A stretch of 64,000 bases of DNA from Mycobacteroides immunogenum (GCF_001605725.1 NZ_CP011530.1:3906001-3970000); one strand, 5' to 3'. Positions 28,835 to 37,350 are shown, numbered from the stretch's first letter. Notes: generated by a model not told the origin, from the sequence alone. Made by a program: numbers and translations.

Positions 28835-29592
28835 GCATGCACGGGTTGTGACCGCGCGGCGATGCTTCGCTCGCCCGCACTGGCCGCCCGCCGCAGCGCG
28901 CCGTATTCACCGAAATATCCGGCCAGGCCACCTACCGCGGGCAGCATTCCGAGATATCGGAAAATCGGCTTGGGTTGCGGCCGCTTCTGCAGCTCGGCAC
29001 CGACGGCCCGCAGGATGCCCGCGAGGTGCCACAGCGTGCGGGCCATCGCGAACGGCGACCAACTACGCGGAGTCTCCGGGGCCTCGTCGTCGGCGGCGCT
29101 CGCCAACGCCTCATCGCTGAGGGTGCGATCACACAGCACCTTCGCGAGTAGGCGGACCTGATCGCGATGATCGTCAATTCCCAGTTCGCGGGCAATAGCC
29201 ACCAGCACGATGGCCTGATTGGAGAAACCGAGCAGGTCCTGCACAGGTAGCCGCCTCGCGAGCGCACCGAAAACCCCTGGGAAAGCGACGAATACCGTGT
29301 TGACGGCACCAACGCGCTGCACCCACCAATGCGCTTTCCCGCGTGTGTCCAGCCGGTCCCAGGCCTTGGTGCCCGGAGTCGTCGCCGTATTCAGAGCGCA
29401 GGCCAGGGCGTCCAGGGCCTTGTCAACAACACCGTCACCGGCACCCAACTCATAGGTGCGCTCCTTGAGACCGAACGGATCGGACTGTGCCAGCACCGCG
29501 AGCACGGGATTGATCACCCGGACCGCCCGGCTTAACGCGTCGGCGATATCGGCGTCGGACAGCACAGCGGTAGGCAGCGAGATGAGACCCAT
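28831..29592 (-). CDS. Conserved hypothetical protein
   Basis: 253 residues from the ATG at 29592; a TTG two codons upstream is possible. It is Ala/Leu-rich and helical (SRAVRVINPVLAVLAQSDP, LLGFSNQAIVLVAIARELGI). There may be weak membrane association near the C-terminus (PIFRYLGMLPAVGGLAGYFG). No domain or catalytic residues are recognised. The 3' end overlaps the Clp-N gene by four bases (convergent). Confidence 0.6.
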   Translation of the reverse strand: MGLISLPTAVLSDADIADALSRAVRVINPVLAVLAQSDPFGLKERTYELGAGDGVVDKALDALACALNTATTPGTKAWDRLDTRGKAHWWVQRVGAVNTVFVAFPGVFGALARRLPVQDLLGFSNQAIVLVAIARELGIDDHRDQVRLLAKVLCDRTLSDEALASAADDEAPETPRSWSPFAMARTLWHLAGILRAVGAELQKRPQPKPIFRYLGMLPAVGGLAGYFGEYGALRRAASAGERSIAARSQPVHA

Positions 29593-29684
29593 GGACAAAT
29601 CATCGCCCAGCCACCGTCCGGGCGCGACAGCGCACTCCCCCGCGACCCGAGCAGGCTAACTTCCCGCCCATCAACCGTTGACTT

Positions 29685-29722
29685 CGTAATAGTTTCGATA
29701 TAGCTTCTGCGTAATAGTTTCG
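29685..29722. promoter_or_regulatory. CGTAATAGTTTCG direct repeats before the padR operon
   Basis: CGTAATAGTTTCG occurs at 29685-29697 and 29710-29722, 25 bp apart, in the 200-base gap before the PadR gene. An AT-rich GATATAGCTT lies between them. They are likely operator half-sites or dimer sites for the PadR protein or a second regulator. Inferred from spacing and position. Confidence 0.5.
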
Positions 29723-29791
29723 TAGGCATGGGAGGCGGGTCCGTGTGACTCACTGTTTTCGGCATATCAACGCACGCAAGGGCCGCATCTA

Positions 29792-30265
29792 GTGGCCCGG
29801 TTCTTCCGCCACGGCGAGTTACCGCTGGTGCTCCTCGCGATACTCGCCCAACGGCCGATGCACGGCTACGAGCTGATGTCCGAGCTATCACGGCTCTTCA
29901 GCGCCGGAGGCTATCGCCCCTCGCCCGGAACCGTCTATCCCGCGGTGGACGCGTTGGCGGCGGAGGGCCTGCTCACCGGTCAATCCCAGGAGGGCAGGAC
30001 GGTCTACCGCGCCTCCGAGGAAGGTGAGCAGGCGCTGAGCCGGCGGATCGACGTGCTCGCGGGCGTAGAGCTGCGCACCGGTGTGCGATTCGGCGGCGGT
30101 GACGCGCTCGAAAAGATCCTCGCCCGCTTTTCCGCCCGCATCACACCCTTGGCGGGTCGTGTCGACCCCACAGCGGTGGAGGAAATCCTCGACCGCGCGG
30201 CTACCGAGATCACAAGCCTTGACCACACCAAAAACCCAGGGAAGGAACCAAATAATGGACGGTGA
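29792..30265 (+). CDS. PadR-family transcriptional regulator
   Basis: 157 residues from GTG. The winged HTH of PadR is clear: LPLVLLAILAQRPMHGYELM, then YRPSPGTVYPAVDALAAEGL with the wing QSQEGRTVYRASEEGEQAL. A C-terminal helical domain of about 60 residues supports dimerisation. It overlaps the following 2TM gene, forming a three-gene operon. PadR proteins usually repress their own operon and a detoxification or transport gene in response to a small molecule. Confidence 0.9.
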   Translation: MARFFRHGELPLVLLAILAQRPMHGYELMSELSRLFSAGGYRPSPGTVYPAVDALAAEGLLTGQSQEGRTVYRASEEGEQALSRRIDVLAGVELRTGVRFGGGDALEKILARFSARITPLAGRVDPTAVEEILDRAATEITSLDHTKNPGKEPNNGR

Positions 30266-30581
30266 CGCCTTCGATCGAGCAGTAGAACGCGCCGAGCGCC
30301 GGGCCGAGGAAGAGCATCGCCGCCTGCAGCGCGAGCGGCACGAACGCATCCGGGAACTCAACCGCACGGCATTCCGGATTCACCTGAGCGTCTTCGTCGC
30401 CGCTCAGGTGCTCCTGATCGCCATTTGGGCGCTGACCTGGCAGTTCAACCACGGCACGGCATATCCATGGTTTGTCTACCCGCTCCTGGGGTGGGGCATC
30501 GGCCTCACCGCCCACTACGTCTTCGTCAGAAACATGTGGCTTCGGCCCACACCATCAACACCGCCAGAGGAGTCCGAATGA
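30255..30581 (+). CDS. 2TM-domain membrane protein
   Basis: 108 residues. A charged N-terminal helix rich in Arg and Glu (RAERRAEEEHRRLQRERHER) precedes two transmembrane helices (IHLSVFVAAQVLLIAIWALT and YPWFVYPLLGWGIGLTAHYV), the 2TM domain layout often found beside HTH regulators. Its start lies inside the padR gene and its stop overlaps the next ATG. Confidence 0.8.
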   Translation: MDGDAFDRAVERAERRAEEEHRRLQRERHERIRELNRTAFRIHLSVFVAAQVLLIAIWALTWQFNHGTAYPWFVYPLLGWGIGLTAHYVFVRNMWLRPTPSTPPEESE

Positions 30582-31438
30582 GCACCGCCGCCGCCAACCC
30601 CGACGCCAGGCCCATCACGGTGCGGCGTATCAAATTTCGCTACCCCACAGGGTCTTTGGATCGCCACTATGTGCAAGGCGACCTCATGATGAGTCATATC
30701 GTCGCGATGATGTCCGCGGTGTTCCCCGAAGGGGAGGACTATTTCATCCGCTCTGTCAGGAGCTTCTCCGACCAGATCACGGACCCGGTGCTCAAGACAC
30801 AAGTCGCGGGATTCATCGGCCAGGAAGTGACACATGGGCGCGAACACCGCGAGCTCAATGGACGCCTGCAACAGATGGGCTACCCCACCGCGTTCTTTGA
30901 CCGGCTCACGTGCCGCACGCTCAACTGGCTGACACGACACCTGCCACCACGGTTCAACCTGGCCGTCACCGCCGCAATCGAGCACTACACCGCCGTGATC
31001 GCCGAGACGCTGCTCACCGATCCCCGTGCGCAGGACCTACTCGGCGAGAACGAAGTTCGGTCAACGCTGCTCTGGCATGCGCTGGAAGAATCGGAGCACC
31101 GGGCCGTCGCCTTCGATGTCTACCGAACCGTCGGCGGCACCGAGCGCCTGCGCATCTGGGCCATGCGGCTGACCACGGCCGACTTCGTCATCGGTGCCCT
31201 CATCAACATCCTGGCCTCCCTAGCGCGCGACCGTGCCGCCTATAACCCGCGGCGGCTGTTCACGAGCATTGCCGCGCTGCGCCATTCACCGTTCGCAAGC
31301 CGCGAGGTGGTGGCACGTATCCGCGCCTACAATCGCCCCGGATTCCACCCCAACGACGTTCCCAACACCGAGCTCATCGAGCAATGGAACGCCCGGCTGT
31401 TCGGTGAACAAGGACAACTGACCGACAACCTTCGCTAA
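30578..31438 (+). CDS. Metal-dependent hydrolase of the PF10118 family
   Basis: 286 residues from the ATG at 30578 (ATGA overlap). Conserved His and Glu residues cluster in VMMSHIVAMMSAVFPEGEDY, FIGQEVTHGREHRELN and LLWHALEESEHRAVAFDVYR, the pattern of the ferritin-like predicted metal-dependent hydrolase family. A hydrophobic segment near residues 195-220 suggests membrane association. Last gene of the padR operon. Catalytic role unverified. Confidence 0.82.
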   Translation: MSTAAANPDARPITVRRIKFRYPTGSLDRHYVQGDLMMSHIVAMMSAVFPEGEDYFIRSVRSFSDQITDPVLKTQVAGFIGQEVTHGREHRELNGRLQQMGYPTAFFDRLTCRTLNWLTRHLPPRFNLAVTAAIEHYTAVIAETLLTDPRAQDLLGENEVRSTLLWHALEESEHRAVAFDVYRTVGGTERLRIWAMRLTTADFVIGALINILASLARDRAAYNPRRLFTSIAALRHSPFASREVVARIRAYNRPGFHPNDVPNTELIEQWNARLFGEQGQLTDNLR

Positions 31439-31692
31439 CAGCCGCGGGCCCCTGCCGGCGTGCACCAGCCCCGCGCCCGACTCCTTTGCTCACATATTCA
31501 TGAACACCGTGTTCGGAAATTCGGCGAGGCGTGCGTCATGCGCAGGACGGGAACCAATTCTGTTGGACAAGAACTGCCAAATCACCACGAAGGGAGGCTG
31601 ATTCGGCGTACTGTGCCCTCAGCACAACAAGACAAGAAGGATGGGCAATGCAGCTCATGGTTTCGATCCCGCAGAGTTGCGAGGGCTGACCT

Positions 31693-32040
31693 GTGGCACT
31701 CACGGCAACTCTGATTACTGCCGCAGTCGGCGCGACTGCATTCGGCGCTTCGCTCGTTATAGCTCCGCAGACGCCGGACACTGTCCTCTACGTCATCAGT
31801 TCGGATCGCCCGATCACGGCGATCACCTGGAGAGACAGCCTTGGACACACCCGTGAACAGCCCATCGACGGCACCCAGCGCACCTGGGCCTGGACCTTCA
31901 CCAGCAACGTCACCGATCCGCCGTACTTCGTCAGCGCCCAATCCGGCGGGGCCGCCGTGACGTGCCGCTTGATCATCAACGGCAAGGTCAAGGTCGAAAA
32001 CACCACCACGGGCCAGACCGCAGCCACCTGTCACGGATAG
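31693..32040 (+). CDS. MmpS-like small exported protein
   Basis: 115 residues from GTG. A hydrophobic N-terminus (LTATLITAAVGATAFGASLV) acts as signal or anchor. The C-terminal part has the beta-sandwich signatures of the mycobacterial MmpS family: AITWRDSLGHTREQPIDG, WTFTSNV, VSAQSGGAAVTCRLIINGKV and a final Cys. MmpS proteins assist MmpL lipid exporters, but no mmpL is nearby. It is shorter than typical MmpS (about 140), so the role is uncertain. Confidence 0.6.
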   Translation: MALTATLITAAVGATAFGASLVIAPQTPDTVLYVISSDRPITAITWRDSLGHTREQPIDGTQRTWAWTFTSNVTDPPYFVSAQSGGAAVTCRLIINGKVKVENTTTGQTAATCHG

Positions 32041-32061
32041 CCCGGCGCGTACCCGCCCGGT

Positions 32062-32391
32062 TCAGCGATGCTTCGCGACAGTGAGGAGCACCGCTGAATC
32101 GGCCAATGCCTGTAACGAGTGCCGGGCATCAGGGATCTCGATCAGGTCACCGGCACGACCGTCCCAATGTTCGGTGCCGACGACCAGGCGCACCGATCCC
32201 TGAATGACGTAGATGGTGGCCTCGCCCGGATTCTCATGCTCACCGAGCTCGGAGCCCTCGCGCAGCGCGATCACCGTCTGGCGCAAGGTCCGTTCGTGTC
32301 CACCGACAACCGTGTCCGCGGCGTTGTGGCCATTGTTGGCACGCTCGAACAACTGCCGTATCAGTGCGTCGATCGAGCGTTTCTGCATCAT
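32062..32391 (-). CDS. Cupin-domain protein
   Basis: 109 residues from the Met at 32391; a Met at 32478 would add 29 residues that do not look like the family. Cupin strands are seen at LRQTVIALREGSELGEHENP (His in motif 1), TIYVIQGSVRLVV and DLIEIPDARHSLQALADSAV (His in motif 2). A small single-domain cupin of this type may bind a metal. The function is unknown. Confidence 0.72.
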   Translation of the reverse strand: MMQKRSIDALIRQLFERANNGHNAADTVVGGHERTLRQTVIALREGSELGEHENPGEATIYVIQGSVRLVVGTEHWDGRAGDLIEIPDARHSLQALADSAVLLTVAKHR

Positions 32392-32556
32392 TCCATTCCA
32401 TGCCTCGGCGGCAGCCCAGTCAACCCTCTCTGGTGCCGCCTTCAGCTGTCCGACCGACGCTCTACGTTGCGCTGCCATACCCTGGCACCGTATGGCAATG
32501 TGGCCAACGGCGATGTAAACCAATACAGGGTCTGTTACTCACGAATAGGAGTCGGC

Positions 32557-32910
32557 ATGTCGTCCATACCAAAATTTGTGGCTTATGCAGGAATTGCCCT
32601 CGCCGCACTGGGGGTGTCCGCCCTCGGGGCGCCGCTAGCGGCGGCGGAAGATCCACCAAATTGCACACCTGCGGACCTGCTGGGTGTGACATCCGGCGTA
32701 GCGGCTTCGGAATCGGTCTATCTGCACACGCACCCTGACGTGAACGACTTCTTCAACGGCTTCAAGGGCAAATCGAGAAGCGAAATACGTTCGGCGATTG
32801 ACGGATACATGGCCGCGAACCCAGACGTCAAGGCCGACCTAGACGGTATCCGCCAGCCGGTCACCGACTTCAAGGAACGCTGCGGCGTTGCGGTAAGTCC
32901 CATCAATTGA
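32557..32910 (+). CDS. Mycobacterial hemophore-related (heme-binding) exported protein
   Basis: 117 residues from the ATG at 32557, behind AGGAG. The signal sequence VAYAGIALAALGVSALGAPL ends near AAA-ED. Mature segments CTPADLLGVTSGVAASESVY, LHTHPDVNDFFNGF and ERCGVAV match the Rv0203-type heme-binding family, helical with two Cys. It would collect heme outside the cell for MmpL3/11-type uptake. The next gene, 26 bases on, is probably co-transcribed. Confidence 0.75.
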   Translation: MSSIPKFVAYAGIALAALGVSALGAPLAAAEDPPNCTPADLLGVTSGVAASESVYLHTHPDVNDFFNGFKGKSRSEIRSAIDGYMAANPDVKADLDGIRQPVTDFKERCGVAVSPIN

Positions 32911-32935
32911 ATCTAGGAAGTGGGGTGCAATCGCA

Positions 32936-33232
32936 ATGAGCACACAGTCCGCCTTTGCGCGGTTACTAATCTTCGCCTTTTTAGGCGTGGCCACCGCTGT
33001 TGGTGTGAACCTTGCGGACGACGTAAGTGTCCAGGGCGGCACGGCGCCCGCGGTTACCTACAGCGCGGACCCTTGGGACGATGAGACGGAGTTCCTGACC
33101 GGAAACGACGCGATGAACATTTACACGCCGGATTCGCGGCAGATCAACGGTCAACCGCAGAACATCGGCGGCGGCAGAAACAGCAACGGGATCGGCAAGT
33201 CCTGCAACAACCCCGGGGTTCAGTGCCGGTAG
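32936..33232 (+). CDS. Small exported protein of unknown function
   Basis: 98 residues. A hydrophobic segment near the N-terminus (LLIFAFLGVATAVGVNLA) serves as a signal sequence or anchor. The rest is Gly/Asn-rich and ends with a Cys pair (KSCNNPGVQCR). It lies directly after the hemophore-like gene and may be exported with it. A terminator follows. Confidence 0.6.
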   Translation: MSTQSAFARLLIFAFLGVATAVGVNLADDVSVQGGTAPAVTYSADPWDDETEFLTGNDAMNIYTPDSRQINGQPQNIGGGRNSNGIGKSCNNPGVQCR

Positions 33233-33256
33233 TTTTGGCGCAATTACCTCACGGTC

Positions 33257-33287
33257 ACGGGCCAGAGACTCAATGTCTCTGGCCCGT
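33257..33287 (+). terminator. Terminator after the hemophore-like pair
   Basis: A perfect 13-bp stem ACGGGCCAGAGAC / GTCTCTGGCCCGT with a 5-base loop, followed by GGTGTTTGGG. Its core GGCCAGAGAC is shared with the hairpin at 34365-34401. Confidence 0.7.
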
Positions 33288-33392
33288 GGTGTTTGGGGTA
33301 CTGGCCTATGTCACGATTACCGACGAATCAAGGATCGCGAATGCCGAGGACATCACCTACCTCGGTGCGAGCAGTGAAGGGGCGGCCTGCGA

Positions 33393-34052
33393 ATGTCTCT
33401 TATCGATCCATCACGCTTCGCCCCCTGGTATAGCCCCCCTCCCCTGTTCCGGAACATCGAGCTGGGCCGGGTCGAGATTTCCTCGGGACGGCTAGCGATT
33501 CGCGATGTCTACGATCGTGATCACCCACAGGTGGTGCTGAACGTCGCCCCCGGCAACTACCGCGTGTGGGCCACCGAGCTTGATGTCCGAACAAGCCCCA
33601 GGGCGCCGCTGTTTCGGCCGGCATATCTGTCGATTCAACTATCCGACGCGCCACGCAAACGGATCGACTTCCCCGAAGACCTGTACGGAATGCCCGCGCC
33701 GCCATACGGAATCAGCGTCTCAACCGACCTCGGCATGATCCTCGTGCACGATGCCGAGTCGCTGTCGGCTCAGGAATTTGAGGCACTGGATCGTAGTTGG
33801 GAACGTGCCTGGGAGAGCGATCGCGATTACTCAGATGTCCACACCCCGGCCGGCGCCACGGTCATCACCTGCAAAACCGTGATCGACAAGACACGTCATC
33901 CGATTGTGGCCAGCTACGACGCCAAGGACCAGCCGGTAGGCATCCACGTCGACTTCGGCGTGCTCGGCGCTTCCCACGTCGCCCTGCGCAATTCACGCGG
34001 CCGCGTGCGCCGACTGGGCGCTGCCGCCGGGCGGATGCTCCGTCGCCGGTAG
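33393..34052 (+). CDS. DUF4241-like protein
   Basis: 219 residues. The pattern ISSGRLAIRDVYDRD, QVVLNVAPGNYRVWATELD and PAYLSIQLSD resembles DUF4241, a domain often found as an immunity or effector-related protein. Near residues 105-160, YGISVSTDLGMILVHDAES precedes a charged helix. The C-terminus is Arg-rich (VRRLGAAAGRMLRRR). No membrane segments. Assignment is tentative. Confidence 0.55.
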   Translation: MSLIDPSRFAPWYSPPPLFRNIELGRVEISSGRLAIRDVYDRDHPQVVLNVAPGNYRVWATELDVRTSPRAPLFRPAYLSIQLSDAPRKRIDFPEDLYGMPAPPYGISVSTDLGMILVHDAESLSAQEFEALDRSWERAWESDRDYSDVHTPAGATVITCKTVIDKTRHPIVASYDAKDQPVGIHVDFGVLGASHVALRNSRGRVRRLGAAAGRMLRRR

Positions 34053-34122
34053 GTGATGAAAGTCAGGTGCCCGTGAGGACCTGCCACAGCCCCATCGCCG
34101 TGCACAGAGCCGCCAGAACATC

Positions 34123-34310
34123 GTGGCGGTGCGCCAACGCCCAGTCGTGCAGCGGATCGAGAACGGCGTGGTTTGCGCCGGAGCCAGAAGCTGGCCGATA
34201 TCAGTGGCTTTGGGATCTACCGCGCGCTGTGTGTTGTTGAAAGTACTCAGGCGGGAGAGGACCGGCGCAAGGGCTTTGTCCTATCCCCCGACGGCAGCCA
34301 CACCATCTAG
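34123..34310 (+). pseudogene. Decayed relative of the secreted protein at 6264-6833
   Basis: Two overlapping frames carry pieces of one family. One frame reads IENGVVCAG, matching DKVITCAIS of the intact protein. A second frame reads CVVESTQAGEDRRKGFVLSP and ends DGSHTI, matching CVLPNNFSGDGPHGFVLSP of the intact copy. A frameshift separates them and no signal-peptide start remains. The remnant abuts the tRNA-fMet attachment site. Confidence 0.55.
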
Positions 34311-34364
34311 ACCCGGCCCCATTCGTGGCGGGAGTAACTCCGTATGTATGAAGCCCACGAAATG

Positions 34365-34401
34365 ACGTAGGCCAGAGACTGAATCAGTCTCTGGCCTACG
34401 T
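34365..34401 (-). terminator. Original tRNA-fMet terminator, left outside the element
   Basis: A perfect 16-bp stem ACGTAGGCCAGAGACT / AGTCTCTGGCCTACGT with a GATTC-type loop, directly next to attL. On the minus strand it follows the displaced tRNA 3' end and is trailed by CATTTCG. It was presumably the terminator of the intact tRNA gene before integration. Confidence 0.7.
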
Positions 34402-34448
34402 ACCTAGTAGCGGGGACAGGATTTGAACCTGCGACCTCTGGGTTATGA
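34401..34448. repeat. attL, 48-bp direct repeat
   Basis: TACCTAGTAG followed by the 3' part of tRNA-fMet, ending GGGTTATGA. It is identical to 58627-58674. Here the tRNA is truncated after the anticodon region, so this is the displaced half. Confidence 0.85.
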
Positions 34449-34555
34449 CTCACCCGTCCGCTCCGATGCCCGCCACTCCCCCGAAATCCCGCGTGACATA
34501 GGCTTTCAACTGCGTCTAGGTGACAAATGGCTGGTCACGGACCGCCAGTTACTCA

Positions 34556-34579
34556 GACATAAATAACGAGTAAATACCG
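34556..34579. repeat. Left-arm integrase-type site
   Basis: GACATAAATAACGAGTAAATACCG holds two TAAATAmCG motifs 10 bp apart. A near-identical 24-mer lies at 58549-58572 at the other end, in the same orientation. This is the layout of arm-type sites for a bivalent tyrosine integrase. The rest of 34449-34657 is AT-rich and noncoding. Confidence 0.6.
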
Positions 34580-34657
34580 ATTTTCTGGCGTGGATACACA
34601 CTGTTTTATTCACATATTGCGTCATTCCGCTACCTCTCAAAACCGTTTCCCCCCCGC

Positions 34658-34945
34658 TCAAACTCCCCGCAACGCCAGAGGCGCACTCCCGTACTTCCGA
34701 CCGTTCTCGCGGTCCTGATCCCCGAGCGCACCCGCTCCACGAGCACCCACGTCGGCCACGTGCGCCAGCCCCTCCAACGTCCGACGAGTCTCCCCCAGCG
34801 CGCTCTCCAAAATCTCCGCGTGCCCCGCCCGCATGCCCACCGAGTTCACCGTGGGCAAGCCCACCGCCGCCGACCGCGCCGAGGCCGCGACGGTTCGATG
34901 GAGCTGGATTGCGGAGTCTCCCGCCGTTGCGACTGTTGATGACAT
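34658..34945 (-). CDS. Small helical protein, EspC/WXG-superfamily-like
   Basis: 95 residues from the ATG at 34945 (MSSTVATAGDSAIQLHRTVA). The size and Ala-rich helical hairpin (SVGMRAGHAEILESALGETR) resemble EspC-type T7SS proteins, but no YxxxD/E motif is present. It is the last gene of a run of coupled minus-strand genes. Its start lies one base after the stop of the 49-residue gene. The function is unknown. Confidence 0.5.
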   Translation of the reverse strand: MSSTVATAGDSAIQLHRTVAASARSAAVGLPTVNSVGMRAGHAEILESALGETRRTLEGLAHVADVGARGAGALGDQDRENGRKYGSAPLALRGV

Positions 34946-34946
34946 A

Positions 34947-35096
34947 TCAGCTCTCCTTGTTCTTCTCGATGACAAACGTCCTGTTGGGCTTGGCCAGCCA
35001 TTGGGCTCGCAAAGACTCGACGGCACGAGCACCCTTCGCACGTGACTGCTCCGCCAGCTCGGCAGCCCGCTGGTTCAGTTCTTCTTGTGTCCTCAT
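34947..35096 (-). CDS. Very small basic/helical protein
   Basis: 49 residues beginning MRTQEELNQRAAELAEQSRA and ending FVIEKNKES. It is fully enclosed by overlaps: ATGA with the gene before, and TGATATG with the gene after. That coupling is the main evidence it is real. No domain is recognised. Confidence 0.55.
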   Translation of the reverse strand: MRTQEELNQRAAELAEQSRAKGARAVESLRAQWLAKPNRTFVIEKNKES

Positions 35097-35341
35097 GGAC
35101 GCTTCCCCAGTGGGTTGTCCCATTTTCCTTGTGCCACTTCGAGTTCAAAGTCCAGCTGAGCGCTGCTCGCGACTCGCATCGCGTGAAGCTCGTCCATCGC
35201 GTGAATGAATTCTTCATGGGCCGTCGGACGGTCAGTCCAATTGAGCGCCTCGATGCAGATGAACGTGGCCGCGATGACCACGCTCCGCTCCGCTGAACGG
35301 GCATAAGCGGCCTGGAACATTTCGTGTTGTGCCTTGTTCAT
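35093..35341 (-). CDS. Hypothetical 82-residue protein
   Basis: From the ATG at 35341, which has the AGGAGG box 10 bases upstream (a Met at 35350 is too close to it). It is helical (FQAAYARSAERSVVIAATFI, HEEFIHAMDELHAMRVASSA) with no known domain. It follows the large Esp-like gene by a few bases and is coupled to the 49-residue gene. Confidence 0.6.
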   Translation of the reverse strand: MNKAQHEMFQAAYARSAERSVVIAATFICIEALNWTDRPTAHEEFIHAMDELHAMRVASSAQLDFELEVAQGKWDNPLGKRP

Positions 35342-35355
35342 CTTCACCATTCCTC

Positions 35356-37350
35356 CTATGCCGCTTTATTTTCCGCGCTTCTTATGAACATGTATTTCTC
35401 TGCCGAGTACACGGCTTCACCCCAGCTCCCACGGCTCATCGCCTCAGCGGCATCAGCCAGATACCAGCGCCCCAGCACATCGAGGTACCCCTGCGGCTGC
35501 ACCCCGACCCACCTGGCCGCTCGAAGCCGAGCGCTCTCGGCCCCAAGCTCCCCGCACCCACCAGACCCCAGCGCAGCCCGAGCGAACATCCGCAGAGCCT
35601 CGTCCACCCCAACGTCATCCCGACCGCGAGCTGCCGTGCACTCCAACAGTTCTCCCGACTCCACCAATTCCTGGTACTCCTCGGCACTCTGGCTGCCCTC
35701 TCCGCCGGAAACGGTGCTCAGCACCTGCTCGACAGTCCATTCGCGGGGAATGAGGGAGCGCAGTTTGTCGGTGACCATGAGGGAGCCGTCGAGGTCGTGA
35801 GAGCTTGGCGTGCTGGGCATCTCGTCCAGTGGGTTCACCCCCGAGGGCAGTCGGACGCCCGATGGGTGAATGGAGAGGCCGTCTGCCGTGACGTACACCG
35901 TGCGGGTCTCGAAGCCCCGTCGAATGGTGGCGACAGCCAAGGGTTGAGACCACCCTGCGGCCTCGAACTGCTGGCGCAACGTGGCGAGCACGCGGTGCAG
36001 GTGGGCCTCTTCCTCGGACAGGTCGATGATGAAACGTGCTGGCGCGATGGGGTTCTCGGGCTTGGGGAGGTCGAGGGACGGAGAGAGCCCATAAGTGCGC
36101 TGAATCCAGCCGAGGTCGGCGGCGGGGCCGCGAGGGGCTGGTGCTGGAGCCTGTGGAGATGGTGTAGGAGCCGCTGGGCTGGTAGCTGGTGATGCACCCT
36201 GTGGGGCGGGTGTTGCTGGCTGCACGACGGGTGGCGCGGTCGGGAGACTGCCGCCGATGGGCGCGAGCCCCGCTGGTGGAGTGGGAAGCGCGGGAGGGGT
36301 GCCGCTCGTTCCGGGCGTGAGCCCAGTTGACGCGGGGAGAGTCGGCGTGGCGGGTGCCGCCGTGGGGAGTTGGGAGGCCGTGGCCGAGCTGACGGCGGTG
36401 ACGATGGACTCCGCTGCGGCTGCGGGCACGTTGGGGAGTCCGATGGACGGAATTCTTGGCAGGACTGGCGGCTTGACGTTCTGGTGGGTCTCGGTGGCCT
36501 GATGAGCTTGCCCAGTGGGGTTGTTCGCGGTGGTTCCGCTCGAAGACTTGGCACTGGCGCTCGGCGCTGTGGGAGTGCCCGATGGGCCGCTCCCTGCGAT
36601 GAGTCCCGCGAGGGTGGGGTTCACCGAGTGTGTCGGCGCGCTTGGCGTGCTGGGCGTCCCTGGCACACCAGTTAATTCGGTACCCGATGGGGTACTCGTG
36701 GCACGAGGCATCGGGGGAAGCTGGCGGGGCTCGACCTCGGGCTGGTCGCCGTGGTTGTACGCGGCCACCTCAACGGTCGGGCGTGGGTGCTCGGCAGTCG
36801 GGCTCGTGGGGATGCTCGTGTAGGTCGGCGTGCGAGATGCGCCAGGATCCCCGCCCAGGGAATGACCGATAGCGTCGAGGTCAGTGGACAACCTGCTTGC
36901 TACAGAGGCAATGTCCGAGCGGTACCGGGCGATGAGGTCGTTAGAGGACGGGCTGGCGGGGGTGCCTTTCAGCTCGCAGGTGAGGGCATCCCTGATGTCC
37001 TGGGTTCCCGATGACACGAGGTCTGCTATTTGACTCTTGGCCTTCCCGACCTTTCCTCCAGCGTCGAGCATCCAAGCGCTAATGGTGGTGTAGTCCCGAC
37101 TCTGCCCGCGAAGCTGTTCTGCGACAGCGCCATAACCTCCCGCCACCGCTTCGGCGGCCTTCCCCGACTCACTCGCCATCTTGCGTTCTGCATCATCGGC
37201 GGATTCCGCTTGAGTGGTTGTCGCAGTAGATAGTGCGTCGGCATTTAGCTCCGCCGCGTGATACGCACCTTCGGACTCAGACGGCCAATTGGAGTCCATC
37301 AGCGAAAATGGGTCATCGCTGGGTCTTTCAATATCGGCTTGTGGTGCCAT
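35356..37350 (-). CDS. Large Esp-like protein with WXG-type N-terminus and Pro-rich linker
   Basis: 664 residues from the ATG at 37350, overlapping the lipoprotein stop (TAATG). Residues 1-160 are helical with a W near the start (SNWPSESEGAYHAAELNADA) containing a YxxxE motif, like exported Esp proteins. Residues 170-420 are low-complexity Pro/Thr/Ala. Residues 430-560 form a folded domain (GWIQRTYGLSPSLDLPKPEN, RRGFETRTVYVTADGLSIHP) resembling the DUF5632-like C-terminal domains of mycobacterial ESX-associated proteins. An acidic, helical end follows (residues 590-664). Likely a T7SS-exported or membrane-linked factor; the exact role is unknown. Confidence 0.7.
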   Translation of the reverse strand: MAPQADIERPSDDPFSLMDSNWPSESEGAYHAAELNADALSTATTTQAESADDAERKMASESGKAAEAVAGGYGAVAEQLRGQSRDYTTISAWMLDAGGKVGKAKSQIADLVSSGTQDIRDALTCELKGTPASPSSNDLIARYRSDIASVASRLSTDLDAIGHSLGGDPGASRTPTYTSIPTSPTAEHPRPTVEVAAYNHGDQPEVEPRQLPPMPRATSTPSGTELTGVPGTPSTPSAPTHSVNPTLAGLIAGSGPSGTPTAPSASAKSSSGTTANNPTGQAHQATETHQNVKPPVLPRIPSIGLPNVPAAAAESIVTAVSSATASQLPTAAPATPTLPASTGLTPGTSGTPPALPTPPAGLAPIGGSLPTAPPVVQPATPAPQGASPATSPAAPTPSPQAPAPAPRGPAADLGWIQRTYGLSPSLDLPKPENPIAPARFIIDLSEEEAHLHRVLATLRQQFEAAGWSQPLAVATIRRGFETRTVYVTADGLSIHPSGVRLPSGVNPLDEMPSTPSSHDLDGSLMVTDKLRSLIPREWTVEQVLSTVSGGEGSQSAEEYQELVESGELLECTAARGRDDVGVDEALRMFARAALGSGGCGELGAESARLRAARWVGVQPQGYLDVLGRWYLADAAEAMSRGSWGEAVYSAEKYMFIRSAENKAA

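Noticed and set aside
34409..34448. Second tRNA gene at the left end of the element
   Set aside because: Only the 3' part of tRNA-fMet is present (attL); no 5' acceptor or D arm.
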